Source: Rhizobium sp. CIAT894 (GTDB taxonomy: Bacteria; Pseudomonadota; Alphaproteobacteria; Rhizobiales; Rhizobiaceae). Taken from it: a stretch of DNA of 64,000 nt. The notes below the pieces were generated by a model, which saw only the letters and a list, made by a program, of their open reading frames with translations, made no database searches and was not told the origin of the DNA. The first letter of the stretch is position 1. Each line of letters begins with the position of its first letter. Where the stretch lies: NCBI RefSeq assembly GCF_000172795.2, contig NZ_CP020947.1:3413001-3477000 (forward strand). Direction: 5' to 3'. Below, in pieces: positions 18,090-28,052 of this stretch. The position numbers were made by a program, and so were the translations under genes.

Positions 18090-18126
18090 TTGCCATGCGC
18101 ACCATGCGTGCTTAATCATCTCGGTT

Positions 18127-18149
18127 GACTCCGTATTAACCTTCGAATC
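18127..18149. promoter_or_regulatory. Two GANTC sites and a TTAACC element before the coiled-coil gene
   Basis: GACTC (18127-18131) and GAATC (18145-18149) flank TTAACC (18136-18141) immediately upstream of the GTG at 18162. This resembles CcrM/CtrA-type promoters; no experimental link is known to me. Confidence 0.4.
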
Positions 18150-18161
18150 GATGGCCGCGCC

Positions 18162-19322
18162 GTGATCGAATATGCTCTCTTGTTCGGATTGGGCTTCCTG
18201 ACCGCGGCCTTCCTCGTCTTTCTGATCTCGCCCGCCGTGCACCGGCGCATCGTCTGGTATACCGAGAACCGCTTGAAGGCGACCATGCCGCTGAGCCCGC
18301 AGGAGGTTCGCGCCCAGAAGGATATGGTGCGCGCGCTCTATGCCGCTGAAAATGCCCGGACCACCCAGGACCTTCTGCGTGAGCGCGAAAAATCCCTGTC
18401 GCTCCAGCTTCGCCACGACGCGCTTGCCGTCGATGCCGGCAGGCTCGCCGCCGAGATCAGCGAATTGCAGTCGCAGATCGGCGAGATGCATGTCGAGGCC
18501 GCCGAGCAGCGCTCGCATCTGCGCAAGGACGAGAATTATATCAGCCAGTTGAAGACCAACCTGCATATTGCCGAACAGTCCGTTGCCAACAAGGAGAGCG
18601 AACTGGCGCAGATGAGGACGCGGCTGAGCAAACTCGGCGAACAGACCGATGGCCTGAGGATCGACCTCGCCGCACGCGAAACCGAGGCGGAGAGCCTGAA
18701 GTTCCGCGCCAACGCGCTGCGCGACGAACGAGACACGCTGCGCCAGGACGTCAACCTGTTGCAGAAACGCGCAAGGGATGCCGAACAGAAATTGACGCAG
18801 CAGCAGCACATGGTGATCCGTCTCGAGGACAAGGCCGCGCGCGACAGCGCTTCGGCTGCCGAGAAGGAAACCCTGCTCGCCCGCCGCCAGCAGGAGATCG
18901 CCAAATTGAAGGAGCAGGTGAAGGCCGCCAACGCCGAGATCCGCAAAGTCAACCGGTTGCTGCGCGACGCAGGCCTTGCCAAAATGGCCACGGAAGTGCC
19001 GGCCGGGGATGCGGCCGAAGACACGACCGCATCCTCGCTCGATACCGCTGCCCTGACGACAGAGATGGGCGAGGATGTCCGCAGCCGCAGCGCCGCTCTT
19101 GCCGATCGCCTTCAGAAGGCAAAGACCGTTACCGGACGCGACGGCGCGATCCGCGAAGAAATCGCCTCGATCGCCGCCAACATGGTGGCGCTGACCGCGC
19201 TCAACGAAGGTCCATCGTCGCCGATCCGCTCGCTGTTGCCGGATGCGGCGGAAAAGACCTCTGGCGATCGTGTCAGCCTCGCCGACCGGGCGGCGGCGAT
19301 CATCGCCGATCCCCAGCACTGA
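18162..19322 (+). CDS. Membrane-anchored coiled-coil protein, unknown function
   Basis: A 386-residue protein with one N-terminal membrane helix (residues ~5-24), a short basic segment (HRRIVWYTENRLK), and a long predicted coiled coil from about 60 to 265, rich in Glu, Gln, Arg and Ala with heptad Leu spacing. A less ordered Ala/Ser/Thr-rich tail ends the protein. The architecture recalls cell-division or envelope-organising proteins, but I recognise no family. The start is GTG at 18162. Its place beside ctrA-circuit genes and the GANTC pair in its promoter make cell-cycle control plausible. Confidence 0.8.
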   Translation: MIEYALLFGLGFLTAAFLVFLISPAVHRRIVWYTENRLKATMPLSPQEVRAQKDMVRALYAAENARTTQDLLREREKSLSLQLRHDALAVDAGRLAAEISELQSQIGEMHVEAAEQRSHLRKDENYISQLKTNLHIAEQSVANKESELAQMRTRLSKLGEQTDGLRIDLAARETEAESLKFRANALRDERDTLRQDVNLLQKRARDAEQKLTQQQHMVIRLEDKAARDSASAAEKETLLARRQQEIAKLKEQVKAANAEIRKVNRLLRDAGLAKMATEVPAGDAAEDTTASSLDTAALTTEMGEDVRSRSAALADRLQKAKTVTGRDGAIREEIASIAANMVALTALNEGPSSPIRSLLPDAAEKTSGDRVSLADRAAAIIADPQH

Positions 19323-19326
19323 GATC

Positions 19327-20151
19327 TTAAAAAAGCTTCATCGCGGAAGCCATGGAAAACAATGCAATCCCCGTCGCGGTCGCAGCATTGAGGCTGTCGA
19401 GTTCCTCCGACTGCGGAATGCGCGCGCTCTGGAAACGCGCCAACAGCGCCTCCGGCAATCCCTCCCCCTCCGTGCCGACGACGAGCGCCATGCGCGCTGA
19501 AGCCGGAATGGCACGGATATCGGTCTCGCCGTGCGGCGAAAGCGTCCAGATGGCAAAACCTCGTTCGGCAAGCGCCAGCAGCACATCCAGCGCCTTGCCG
19601 CCGCGCCGGTAGGGAACGCTCAGCACCGAACCGACCGAGACACGCAGCGCCTTGCGGTAGAGCGGGTCACAGCAGGTTTCGTCGAGCAGCACCGCATCCG
19701 CCCGGAAGGCCGCCGCATTGCGGAACATCGAGCCGGCATTGTCGTGATTGGAAATGCCGCAGCCGACGAGCACCAGCGCCCGCTCCGGCAGCGCATCGAG
19801 CAGCGCCGCCTCTCCCCGATCCTCCCGCCTGCCGAGCGCGAGAACGCCGCGATGCAGATGGAAACCGACGACGCCGTTGAGAACATCGGCCTCGGCGACA
19901 TAGACCGGCACATCGGCCGGCAACCGCTCCAGGATCGGCAGAACGCCGTCGACGCGGTTGCGCAGCAGCAGGATCTTCTCGGCAGAAAAGCCGCGGTCTT
20001 GCGCATGCGCATCGGCGAGCATGCGCAGCACGACGGTGCCCTCGGCGACGAACCGGTTGTCCCGTCCCGTCAGGTCACGCTCTCTGATATCGCGGAATTC
20101 AGCGATGCGCGGATCGTCGGCGCTGTCGATGGCGATCGGAACGGCGGCCAT
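19327..20151 (-). CDS. SpoU/TrmH-family RNA 2'-O-methyltransferase
   Basis: A 274-residue SPOUT methyltransferase. The N-terminal substrate-binding region starts IAEFRDIRERDLTGRDNRFV. The three SPOUT motifs follow: NHDNAGSMFRNAAAF, VVGTEGEGLP and IPQSEELDSLNAATATGIAL, which form the knotted SAM site. It methylates a ribose in rRNA or tRNA; the target base cannot be told. The stop is 4 bp from the convergent coiled-coil gene. The ATG at 20151 begins 7 bp after the DUF6476-like gene. Confidence 0.88.
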   Translation of the reverse strand: MAAVPIAIDSADDPRIAEFRDIRERDLTGRDNRFVAEGTVVLRMLADAHAQDRGFSAEKILLLRNRVDGVLPILERLPADVPVYVAEADVLNGVVGFHLHRGVLALGRREDRGEAALLDALPERALVLVGCGISNHDNAGSMFRNAAAFRADAVLLDETCCDPLYRKALRVSVGSVLSVPYRRGGKALDVLLALAERGFAIWTLSPHGETDIRAIPASARMALVVGTEGEGLPEALLARFQSARIPQSEELDSLNAATATGIALFSMASAMKLF

Positions 20152-20158
20152 GCAGGCC

Positions 20159-20545
20159 TCAATTGCCCGCGACAGTGACGTCGGCGACGGTGCGGCCGGT
20201 CCTGAGGTCGAAGACCAGCGCCTTGCCCTTGCCCTCGGCCGTTTCGCCGTAGAACAGAATCTGCCCTGCCGAAAACGAGGTGGACTGCACCTTGAAGCCG
20301 GACGGCAGGGAAACGGTCGCTCCAAGCGGTGCATCCGAGGGCACGCCGGAGGCGGCAGAGATGGCCGCCGTCTCCTTCGGCTCGCTGTGCATCGCCTTGT
20401 AGACAACCGCGCCGAAGACCGCCATAAGGCTCACGAACATGATGGCGCCGGAAACGATCTGCAGGCGGACCATCTTGCGCCGGACACTTTCCATCGCCGG
20501 ATCAAGGGGCTTTTCTTCCTGCTCGTCTGGCTCGATTGCTGTCAT
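20159..20545 (-). CDS. Small membrane protein (DUF6476-like)
   Basis: A 128-residue protein: a charged N-terminus, one membrane helix at about residues 30-50 (IVSGAIMFVSLMAVFGAVVY), and a ~75-residue periplasmic domain predicted to be beta-rich. I associate this layout and its position divergent to rluD with the rhizobial DUF6476 family; the function is unknown. It precedes the TrmH gene by 7 bp, so the two are probably co-transcribed. Confidence 0.7.
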   Translation of the reverse strand: MTAIEPDEQEEKPLDPAMESVRRKMVRLQIVSGAIMFVSLMAVFGAVVYKAMHSEPKETAAISAASGVPSDAPLGATVSLPSGFKVQSTSFSAGQILFYGETAEGKGKALVFDLRTGRTVADVTVAGN

Positions 20546-20587
20546 CTGTGCGTCCCGTTCTAAAAAATACGTCGGAGAAGAAGCGTC

Positions 20588-21613
20588 TTGAGCGACCCCT
20601 TTAAACAAGCAGCCGGCAATAGAAAAGTCCTGACCGCCGATGAAACTGCCGAAGGCCGGCTCGATGCATGGCTGACGGCGCAGGTCGGCGAGGAATTTTC
20701 GCGCAGTCGCATCAAGACGCTGATCAAGGACGGCCAGGTTTTTCTGCGCGGCGAACCCGTCACCGACCCGCAGCGCAAGGTGCGCAAGGGCGACAGTTTC
20801 GAGATCACGCTGCCCGAGCCGGAAGACCCGACGCCGCTCGGCGAGGACATCCCACTCGATATCCTCCATGAGGACGAAGACGTCATCGTCATCTCCAAGC
20901 CTTCCGGTCTCGTCGTCCATCCCGGCGCCGGCAACTGGACGGGGACGCTAGTCAACGCGCTGATCTATCATTGCGGCGATACGCTCTCCGGTATCGGCGG
21001 CGTGCGTCGCCCCGGCATCGTCCACCGTCTGGACAAGGACACGACGGGGGTCATGGTCGTCGCCAAGAACGATATTGCCCATCGCCACCTCTCGCTGCAA
21101 TTTGCCGACCATGGCCGCACCATGCCGCTGGAGCGGGCCTACCAGGCAGTCGTCTGGGGCAGGCCTCGCGCGCTGACGGGCACGATCGACGCGCCGCTCG
21201 GCCGCGCCACCGGCGATCGCACGCGCCGCGCCGTCAAGCGCCCCGACAGCCATGACGCCGATGAGGCGATCACTCATTACGAGGTGATCGAGCGCTTCCA
21301 GGAGAAGCCGGATGCAACCGCGCTTGCCTCGCTGGTCGAGTGCCACCTCGAAACCGGCCGCACCCACCAGATCCGTGTCCACATGGCCCATATCGGCCAT
21401 CCGCTGCTCGGCGATACGGTTTACGGCGCCGGCTTCAAGACCAAGGCCAATCGCCTGCCCGAGGACATCCGCAAGGTCGTCAACGGTTTCGGCCGCCAGG
21501 CGCTGCATGCCTTCATGCTGCAATTCGAGCATCCCCGCACTGGCGAAATCATGCATTTCGAGGTGCCTCTGCCGGATGATATGGTGGAACTGGTCGAGGC
21601 ATTGCGGGGATAG
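20588..21613 (+). CDS. rluD: 23S rRNA pseudouridine synthase, RluD family
   Basis: A 341-residue RluA/RluD protein with an N-terminal S4 RNA-binding domain (RLDAWLTAQVGEEFSRSRIK ... KDGQVFLRG), catalytic motif HRLDKDTTGVMVVAKN (Asp nucleophile) and the C-terminal GRTHQIRVHMAHIGHPLLGD. It isomerises uridines in helix 69 of 23S rRNA. The start is TTG at 20588, divergent from the DUF6476-like gene with only 42 bp between. Confidence 0.9.
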   Translation: MSDPFKQAAGNRKVLTADETAEGRLDAWLTAQVGEEFSRSRIKTLIKDGQVFLRGEPVTDPQRKVRKGDSFEITLPEPEDPTPLGEDIPLDILHEDEDVIVISKPSGLVVHPGAGNWTGTLVNALIYHCGDTLSGIGGVRRPGIVHRLDKDTTGVMVVAKNDIAHRHLSLQFADHGRTMPLERAYQAVVWGRPRALTGTIDAPLGRATGDRTRRAVKRPDSHDADEAITHYEVIERFQEKPDATALASLVECHLETGRTHQIRVHMAHIGHPLLGDTVYGAGFKTKANRLPEDIRKVVNGFGRQALHAFMLQFEHPRTGEIMHFEVPLPDDMVELVEALRG

Positions 21614-21792
21614 AGGCGTCTCCGCCCCTCTCACACTCGCGTGAGCGGCACCTTGAACCGCCGTTTCGCCACACTTATCTGTATATGGACTTAGTGCGGG
21701 CTCGGAATAAGAGCCGCACGTCCCGGTTTGCCTTTTTTAACGCGAGGACGCGTTTCCAACGGGAACCGGAATCCACTTTAGGAGGGTGCACT

Positions 21793-22701
21793 ATGGCCCG
21801 AAATACCTTGCCGTCCATTACCGCCGGCGAAGCCGGTCTCAATCGTTATCTCGACGAAATCCGCAAGTTTCCGATGCTTGAGCCGCAGCAGGAATACATG
21901 CTCGCCAAGCGTTATGCCGAGCATGGCGACCGCGACGCCGCCCACAAGCTGGTCACCAGCCATCTTCGCCTGGTCGCCAAGATCGCCATGGGTTATCGCG
22001 GCTACGGCCTGCCGATCGGTGAAGTCGTTTCCGAGGGCAATGTCGGCCTGATGCAGGCCGTCAAGAAATTCGACGCCGAGCGCGGCTTCCGTCTTGCCAC
22101 TTACGCCATGTGGTGGATCAAGGCCTCGATCCAGGAATATATCCTGCGTTCGTGGTCGCTGGTGAAGATGGGCACGACGGCCAACCAGAAGCGCCTGTTC
22201 TTCAATCTGCGCCGGCTGAAAGGCCGCATTCAGGCGATCGACGACGGTGATCTGAAGCCGGAGCACGTCTCCGAAATCGCCACGAAGCTGAAAGTCTCGG
22301 AGGAGGAGGTCATTTCGATGAACCGCCGCCTGTCCGGAGACGCCTCGCTGAACGCGCCGATCAAGGCGGCAGAAGGTGACAGCGGCCAGTGGCAGGATTG
22401 GCTGGTGGACGACCATGACAGCCAGGAAGACGTGCTGATCGAACAGGATGAGCTCGATACCCGTCGGCGTATGCTGGCGAAAGCGATGAGCGTGCTGAAC
22501 GAACGCGAACGCCGCATCTTCGAGGCTCGCCGCCTCGCCGAGGATCCGGTGACCCTGGAAGACCTGTCGACGGAATTCGACATCAGCCGCGAACGGGTCC
22601 GCCAGATCGAGGTCCGCGCCTTCGAAAAGGTTCAGGACGCTGTCCGCAAGGAAGCCCAGGAACGCGCCAAGGCCGTCCGCGTCGTCGAAGCTACGGCCTG
22701 A
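21793..22701 (+). CDS. rpoH: Heat-shock sigma factor RpoH
   Basis: A 302-residue sigma-70-family factor: region 2 (GNVGLMQAVKKFDAERGFRL, TYAMWWIKASIQEYIL), the RpoH box QKRLFFNLRRLK, and region 4 with the HTH DISRERVRQIEVRAFEKV. An excellent ribosome site AGGAGG lies 7 nt before the ATG. Rhizobia usually carry two rpoH genes; this resembles the main heat-shock one, but the paralogue cannot be fixed from this window. Confidence 0.95.
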   Translation: MARNTLPSITAGEAGLNRYLDEIRKFPMLEPQQEYMLAKRYAEHGDRDAAHKLVTSHLRLVAKIAMGYRGYGLPIGEVVSEGNVGLMQAVKKFDAERGFRLATYAMWWIKASIQEYILRSWSLVKMGTTANQKRLFFNLRRLKGRIQAIDDGDLKPEHVSEIATKLKVSEEEVISMNRRLSGDASLNAPIKAAEGDSGQWQDWLVDDHDSQEDVLIEQDELDTRRRMLAKAMSVLNERERRIFEARRLAEDPVTLEDLSTEFDISRERVRQIEVRAFEKVQDAVRKEAQERAKAVRVVEATA

Positions 22702-22723
22702 TTGCTCAACTTGAGAATTGGAA

Positions 22724-22759
22724 ACGCCACCTCCCGATGGGAGGTGGCGTCTTTGTTTT
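22724..22759 (+). terminator. Rho-independent terminator of rpoH
   Basis: A perfect 12-bp stem ACGCCACCTCCC / GGGAGGTGGCGT with a 3-nt loop is followed by CTTTGTTTTG, 22 bp past the rpoH stop. Confidence 0.9.
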
Positions 22760-22835
22760 GTCAATTGGAGCGTACCATGCGCCCTCATCCAACCTGTCTG
22801 CAGACGTCTTGGGATGGCAGGGCGTTACAACGAAT

Positions 22836-22860
22836 CTCTTCTCCCCAGCGGGGAGAAGAG
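22836..22860. repeat. Dispersed CTTCTCCCC/GGGGAGAAG palindrome
   Basis: Arms CTCTTCTCCCC / GGGGAGAAGAG with a 3-nt spacer in the rpoH downstream gap. I know this type of palindrome as a common intergenic repeat in rhizobia; only one copy was noticed here. Confidence 0.6.
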
Positions 22861-22921
22861 GGAGCAAGCGGTTAACTTCGCCCCCACAACAAATGTCTCA
22901 AGAAAAACGAAGCGTCCGCCA

Positions 22922-25417
22922 TCACTGGCTCGTAGAAACATCCCCGAGTGCAGCCCATTCCTTGATCGCCGTATTGAAGGCCTCGGTTCCCGTGTCGCCC
23001 TTTTCCATCGTCAGCAGCGCGCGGCGGCCGTTGCGGTAAGTGACGGGGATATCGATCCAGCTGCGGGTCGACATCAGGTCGAGATTGGCCTTGCGCGCAT
23101 CGGGATAGTCGTTGAGGGCGATCATGTGGAAATCGTCGGTGATCTTGGCCGGGACCGCGATCAGCGCATCACCGCGGTCCTGCTCGGTGCGCTTCATCGA
23201 GATGCGCTGGACGCTGTCGATGCTGCCGCCTTCGAAATTCGGCGGCACCGAGAAGACGATCTCGACGAGATGGCTTGCCGGCAGCGACGGGTCGGAATTG
23301 CGTTTGAAGGTGACGAGAGCCGAAAGATTGCGCTCCGGCACGGTCACGTTGCCCTGCACTGTCGCCTCCTGCCGGCCGCCCTGGCCAGCCTCGTGCTGCA
23401 CACTCCAGACGACTGACCCCTCAATCGCCGTCGGCGAGCTTTGGCCGATGCGCTCCTCATAGAGGAACATCTTTTGCGACGAGCCGACGGGAGCGGTCTG
23501 CTGCGGGGAAGCCGCCGGGCCGTTCGGCGTCAGCGTTTCGGCCGGTGCCGTATCACCTTGCGCGCTCGCAGGCGGCGGCGCATCGGCGGCCGCGACATTC
23601 TGTTCGGCGACCGATTTTCCTTCCGCGGTCAGCGTTCCCGGCACTGTCGCCGGTCCGCTGTCGACCTCGGTCCCATCCGTCAGCAGCCGCTGGGTGAATT
23701 TCGAATTGGCCGCAGCGCCGTCATTGTTCACTGACGCTACCTGCGGGTTCGGGTTCGGGTTCGGCTGCGCCGGCGCCGCGGGCGTATTCTGCGCTCCCGG
23801 CGTGGTCGGCTGGGCCGGTGTTGCCGCATCCGGCTGGGCAGGCGTCGCGGAGCCTGCCGACGGCGGCGTCTCGTTCCTGGTTGCCTGCGACGGCGCCGAA
23901 CTGACGAGCCCGTCGACCATCGCCACCAGCGCCTCTCTGTTCATCCAGCCGGCATAGGCGCCGCCGCCGATCAGGATGAGGGCGAAGATGAGCGTGATCA
24001 CCGTGCCGATGCCGAAGCGACGGCGCTTCGGCTCCATCCGGAAGCTCTTGCCCTGCAGCTTGGAAGCGACGATCTGATCGATATCCATTCCCGGATTGGC
24101 GTCATCGTCGTCAGCGGCGACTGAGCCGCGGCGATCGTAACCGCGCAACGCCTTAGCCTCGCGCCAGTCATCGCTCGGCGCGCTGCCTGGAGCCGCCGGC
24201 TTGCCGTTGTGCACTTCCGCAAAGATATCGACATCGTCGAAATGCGAGGCGACCGGCGTCTTCTTATTGCTGCTGGCCTCGATCGGCGGCAGATCGTCGA
24301 AGGCAGCGGTCTCCCAGGAGAAACTTTCCTTGGCCGTCGGCATGACAGCTGCAGGCGCCGCATTTTCGAGGCTCGATATTACCTCCTCGAAAGCACGCGC
24401 CGAGGTATCCGGGGTGGTCGGCGCCGTCTGTGAATATTGCCGGAGTTCCTCTTCCGCCCATTCGGTCTCCGCATCCTTCGGCGCCGGGGCCGGCGCTTCG
24501 GCGGCCGGCTCGGTCCAGACGGGATCGAAATGCGCAGCCGCGTCAGCCTGCAGCGGCTCCTCGCGGCTGTGCTCGACGAACTCCTGCGGACGATCGAAAT
24601 TGGCGACCGGCTCCACCAGCCGGTTGGCAGCATGGTCTATGCCACGTGTGAGCGGCTGGAGCGGCTCGACGGGCTCGTAAGCGTCCTCGGCCGACGGTGC
24701 GGCCACGGTCTCCTCGGTTTCAGCGGGATGCTGATCGTCAGCGCGATGTTCGTCGGCTTCCTCGTAAGAATGCCCGGCAGGCGGCGCCCAGCCGACATGT
24801 CCGGAGGCAACGTCTTCGGCGGCAACGCCGCGCGCCTCGCCGGCATGCCATTCCTCGGCCGGCGCTTCCTCCTCATGCGAGGGATGCCAGTATGTCTCGA
24901 CGGGAGTGGATGTCTCCGGCGAAACCTCTGTCTCGGCTAAAGCAGGTATTTCCGGGGAAACCAGTGTTTCCTGGGAAAGAGGCTCTTCGGCGGCGACCTC
25001 TTCCTCTGCTTCCTCAGGCGCGGCGGCTTCGACGTGATCGGTCTCGTCGGCAGCCTCGGCCGCCTGCGGTTCCGCATCGGCTTCGTAGGCCGGCTCCTCG
25101 GCGGCTGTCTCCGGCGCAGACGCCGGTTCGCCTTCGTCCTGAACCGTTTGTTCTTCCGAGGGTTCCGGCGCGGCGACGGCGGCAGCCGACGCATCGAGCG
25201 GCAGCGCTTCGGAATGCTCGCCTTCCACCTCGCGGATGGCGGCCTCGAGCTTTTCGAGCTGGCGTTGCAGCATGGCTTCCGGCGGACGCGGCTTCATGTT
25301 CTCGAGCTGCCGCTGCACTGCGCCGCGGGCACGTTCGTAGACTTTCACCCGCATTTCGGGGGTATTTTCAGCCAGGCCGTCAACAGCCCGCCGAATAACT
25401 GCAATAAAATCCGCCAT
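22922..25417 (-). CDS. Large acidic single-pass membrane protein, unknown function
   Basis: An 831-residue protein in three parts. Residues 1-70 are a conserved-looking helical region (IAVIRRAVDGLAENTPEMRV). Residues ~70-460 are low-complexity, very rich in Glu, Ala and Pro, and probably disordered. One membrane helix lies near 470-492 (VITLIFALILIGGGAYAGW). A Pro/Ala/Gln linker then leads to a folded ~190-residue C-terminal domain (SQKMFLYEERIGQSSPTAIE onwards) outside the membrane. The topology suggests a cytoplasmic acidic arm and a periplasmic sensor or binding domain. I do not recognise the family. It is convergent with rpoH and follows purA in the same direction, 60 bp apart. Confidence 0.8.
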   Translation of the reverse strand: MADFIAVIRRAVDGLAENTPEMRVKVYERARGAVQRQLENMKPRPPEAMLQRQLEKLEAAIREVEGEHSEALPLDASAAAVAAPEPSEEQTVQDEGEPASAPETAAEEPAYEADAEPQAAEAADETDHVEAAAPEEAEEEVAAEEPLSQETLVSPEIPALAETEVSPETSTPVETYWHPSHEEEAPAEEWHAGEARGVAAEDVASGHVGWAPPAGHSYEEADEHRADDQHPAETEETVAAPSAEDAYEPVEPLQPLTRGIDHAANRLVEPVANFDRPQEFVEHSREEPLQADAAAHFDPVWTEPAAEAPAPAPKDAETEWAEEELRQYSQTAPTTPDTSARAFEEVISSLENAAPAAVMPTAKESFSWETAAFDDLPPIEASSNKKTPVASHFDDVDIFAEVHNGKPAAPGSAPSDDWREAKALRGYDRRGSVAADDDDANPGMDIDQIVASKLQGKSFRMEPKRRRFGIGTVITLIFALILIGGGAYAGWMNREALVAMVDGLVSSAPSQATRNETPPSAGSATPAQPDAATPAQPTTPGAQNTPAAPAQPNPNPNPQVASVNNDGAAANSKFTQRLLTDGTEVDSGPATVPGTLTAEGKSVAEQNVAAADAPPPASAQGDTAPAETLTPNGPAASPQQTAPVGSSQKMFLYEERIGQSSPTAIEGSVVWSVQHEAGQGGRQEATVQGNVTVPERNLSALVTFKRNSDPSLPASHLVEIVFSVPPNFEGGSIDSVQRISMKRTEQDRGDALIAVPAKITDDFHMIALNDYPDARKANLDLMSTRSWIDIPVTYRNGRRALLTMEKGDTGTEAFNTAIKEWAALGDVSTSQ

Positions 25418-25477
25418 CAGTACTTTCTCAAGAAGTCCGGCACGCTACCGAACTATCCTCCACAGTGACCCGTGAGC

Positions 25478-26776
<1,299 letters not shown>

Positions 26777-26967
26777 CCAACTCTTCCTGTTACCGGCGCA
26801 GAACCGCGCACCTGCTCAAACCCGCGCATCTATAAAGCTTTGTTTTTGGGAAAGCGACCCTGTTGTCACAGGTGATTGGGCTTTTTACGTGACAAATCAG
26901 CAGCCGACAGGCTATTGCCCGTGATAAAACGTCGCTCGGCGAGCGCGAAAAGACCGGAAGAACGCTC

Positions 26968-27885
26968 TTGCAAGCCACCGCCTATGTATGCCTCGTCGTC
27001 GCCACCCTCTGCTGGGGCGGCAACTCCGTCGCCGGAAAGCTTGCGATCGGGCATGTCAGCCCGATGATGCTGACCTTCCTGCGCTGGTTCCTCGCCGTCG
27101 CGCTGATCGCCTTGATTTCCGTACCTCAGTTGAAGAAGGACTGGCCGGTGGCCAGGAAGAACCTGCCACTGCTCCTTTGCTACGGCGCCATCGGCTATAC
27201 CCTCTTCAACGCCATGCTTTACTCGGCCGTGCAATATACGACGGCCATCAACGTCGCCATCGAGCAGGCCGGCATTCCGATGCTGATCTTCCTGCTGAAT
27301 TTCGTATTTTTCCGCACCGGCATCTCGTTGGCGCAATGCCTCGGCTTCGGCATGACGCTGGTCGGCGTGGCGCTGACGGCCGCCCATGGCGACCTCGCCA
27401 CGCTGTGGCAGTTGCAGCTCAACCGCGGCGACGGATTGATGCTGATCGCCATCGCCGCCTATTCGCTCTACACGATCTTCCTGCGCTGGAAACCGCCGGT
27501 TGACTGGCGCACGCTGATGGCCTTTCCGGCCTTCGCCGCCATGTTGACGTCGGTGCCGCTGCTCCTCTGGGAGCTTGGCCGAGGTGCGGCGCAATGGCCG
27601 GACCAGGCCGGCTGGGGCATCACCCTCTACACGGCGATATTCCCGTCGCTGCTGGCACAGATCTTCTATATCAAGGGTGTCGAGGCGATCGGCGCCAACC
27701 GGGCCGGCCTCTTCATCAATCTGGTGCCAGTGTTCGGCACGTTGCTATCCGTCGCCCTGATCGGCGAGACGCTTCAGTCCTTTCACGCAATCGCGCTGGC
27801 GCTGACGCTCGGCGGCATCGCGATTGCCGAAAAGGGCCGGCCAAAAGCGTCCGCCCCGACCGTACCGGCCTCGCCGGTGGATTAG
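26968..27885 (+). CDS. EamA/DMT-family transporter
   Basis: A 305-residue inner-membrane protein with ten predicted helices in two EamA repeats (first ATLCWGGNSVAGKLAIGHVSP, second ending NLVPVFGTLLSVALIGE). The family exports or imports small metabolites; the substrate is unknown. The start is TTG at 26968, preceded by GGAAG. Confidence 0.88.
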   Translation: MQATAYVCLVVATLCWGGNSVAGKLAIGHVSPMMLTFLRWFLAVALIALISVPQLKKDWPVARKNLPLLLCYGAIGYTLFNAMLYSAVQYTTAINVAIEQAGIPMLIFLLNFVFFRTGISLAQCLGFGMTLVGVALTAAHGDLATLWQLQLNRGDGLMLIAIAAYSLYTIFLRWKPPVDWRTLMAFPAFAAMLTSVPLLLWELGRGAAQWPDQAGWGITLYTAIFPSLLAQIFYIKGVEAIGANRAGLFINLVPVFGTLLSVALIGETLQSFHAIALALTLGGIAIAEKGRPKASAPTVPASPVD

Positions 27886-27888
27886 AGC

Positions 27889-28050
27889 ATGTCGCGCAAA
27901 AGTGTGCAGCGGTTTTGGGGCAACGACATGCGAAAACAAAGACCTAAAGCGCGAAGAGCGAAGAGCGAAGAGCGAATCTGAAAGATCGCGACGCGCTTTA
28001 GAACAATTCCAGCAAAAGTGTGCCGCGGTTTCGCGTCCGGAATTGCTCTG
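27889..28050. repeat. Mosaic of RIME-like palindromes
   Basis: Two related elements lie end to end between convergent genes. The first (27889-27931) runs AGAGCATGTCG ... CGACATGC around AAAAGTGTGCAGCGGTTTT. The second (about 28003-28050) is bounded by AATTCC/GGAATT around a similar core. Between them is an inverted pair AAAGCGCG/CGCGCTTT flanking a tandem 7-mer. Confidence 0.7.
27951..27976. repeat. Tandem 7-bp repeat GCGAAGA
   Basis: About 3.7 direct copies of GCGAAGA sit in the loop of the surrounding palindromic mosaic. Copy number could vary between strains. Confidence 0.8.
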
Positions 28051-28052
28051 GA

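Noticed and set aside
17385..19319. 644-codon minus-strand frame across eipA and the coiled-coil gene
   Set aside because: It is the complement of two supported genes and mirrors their codon pattern.
27951..27976. Tandem GCGAAGA repeat considered as a CRISPR-like array
   Set aside because: Units are 7 bp with no spacers; it is a simple tandem repeat within a palindromic mosaic.
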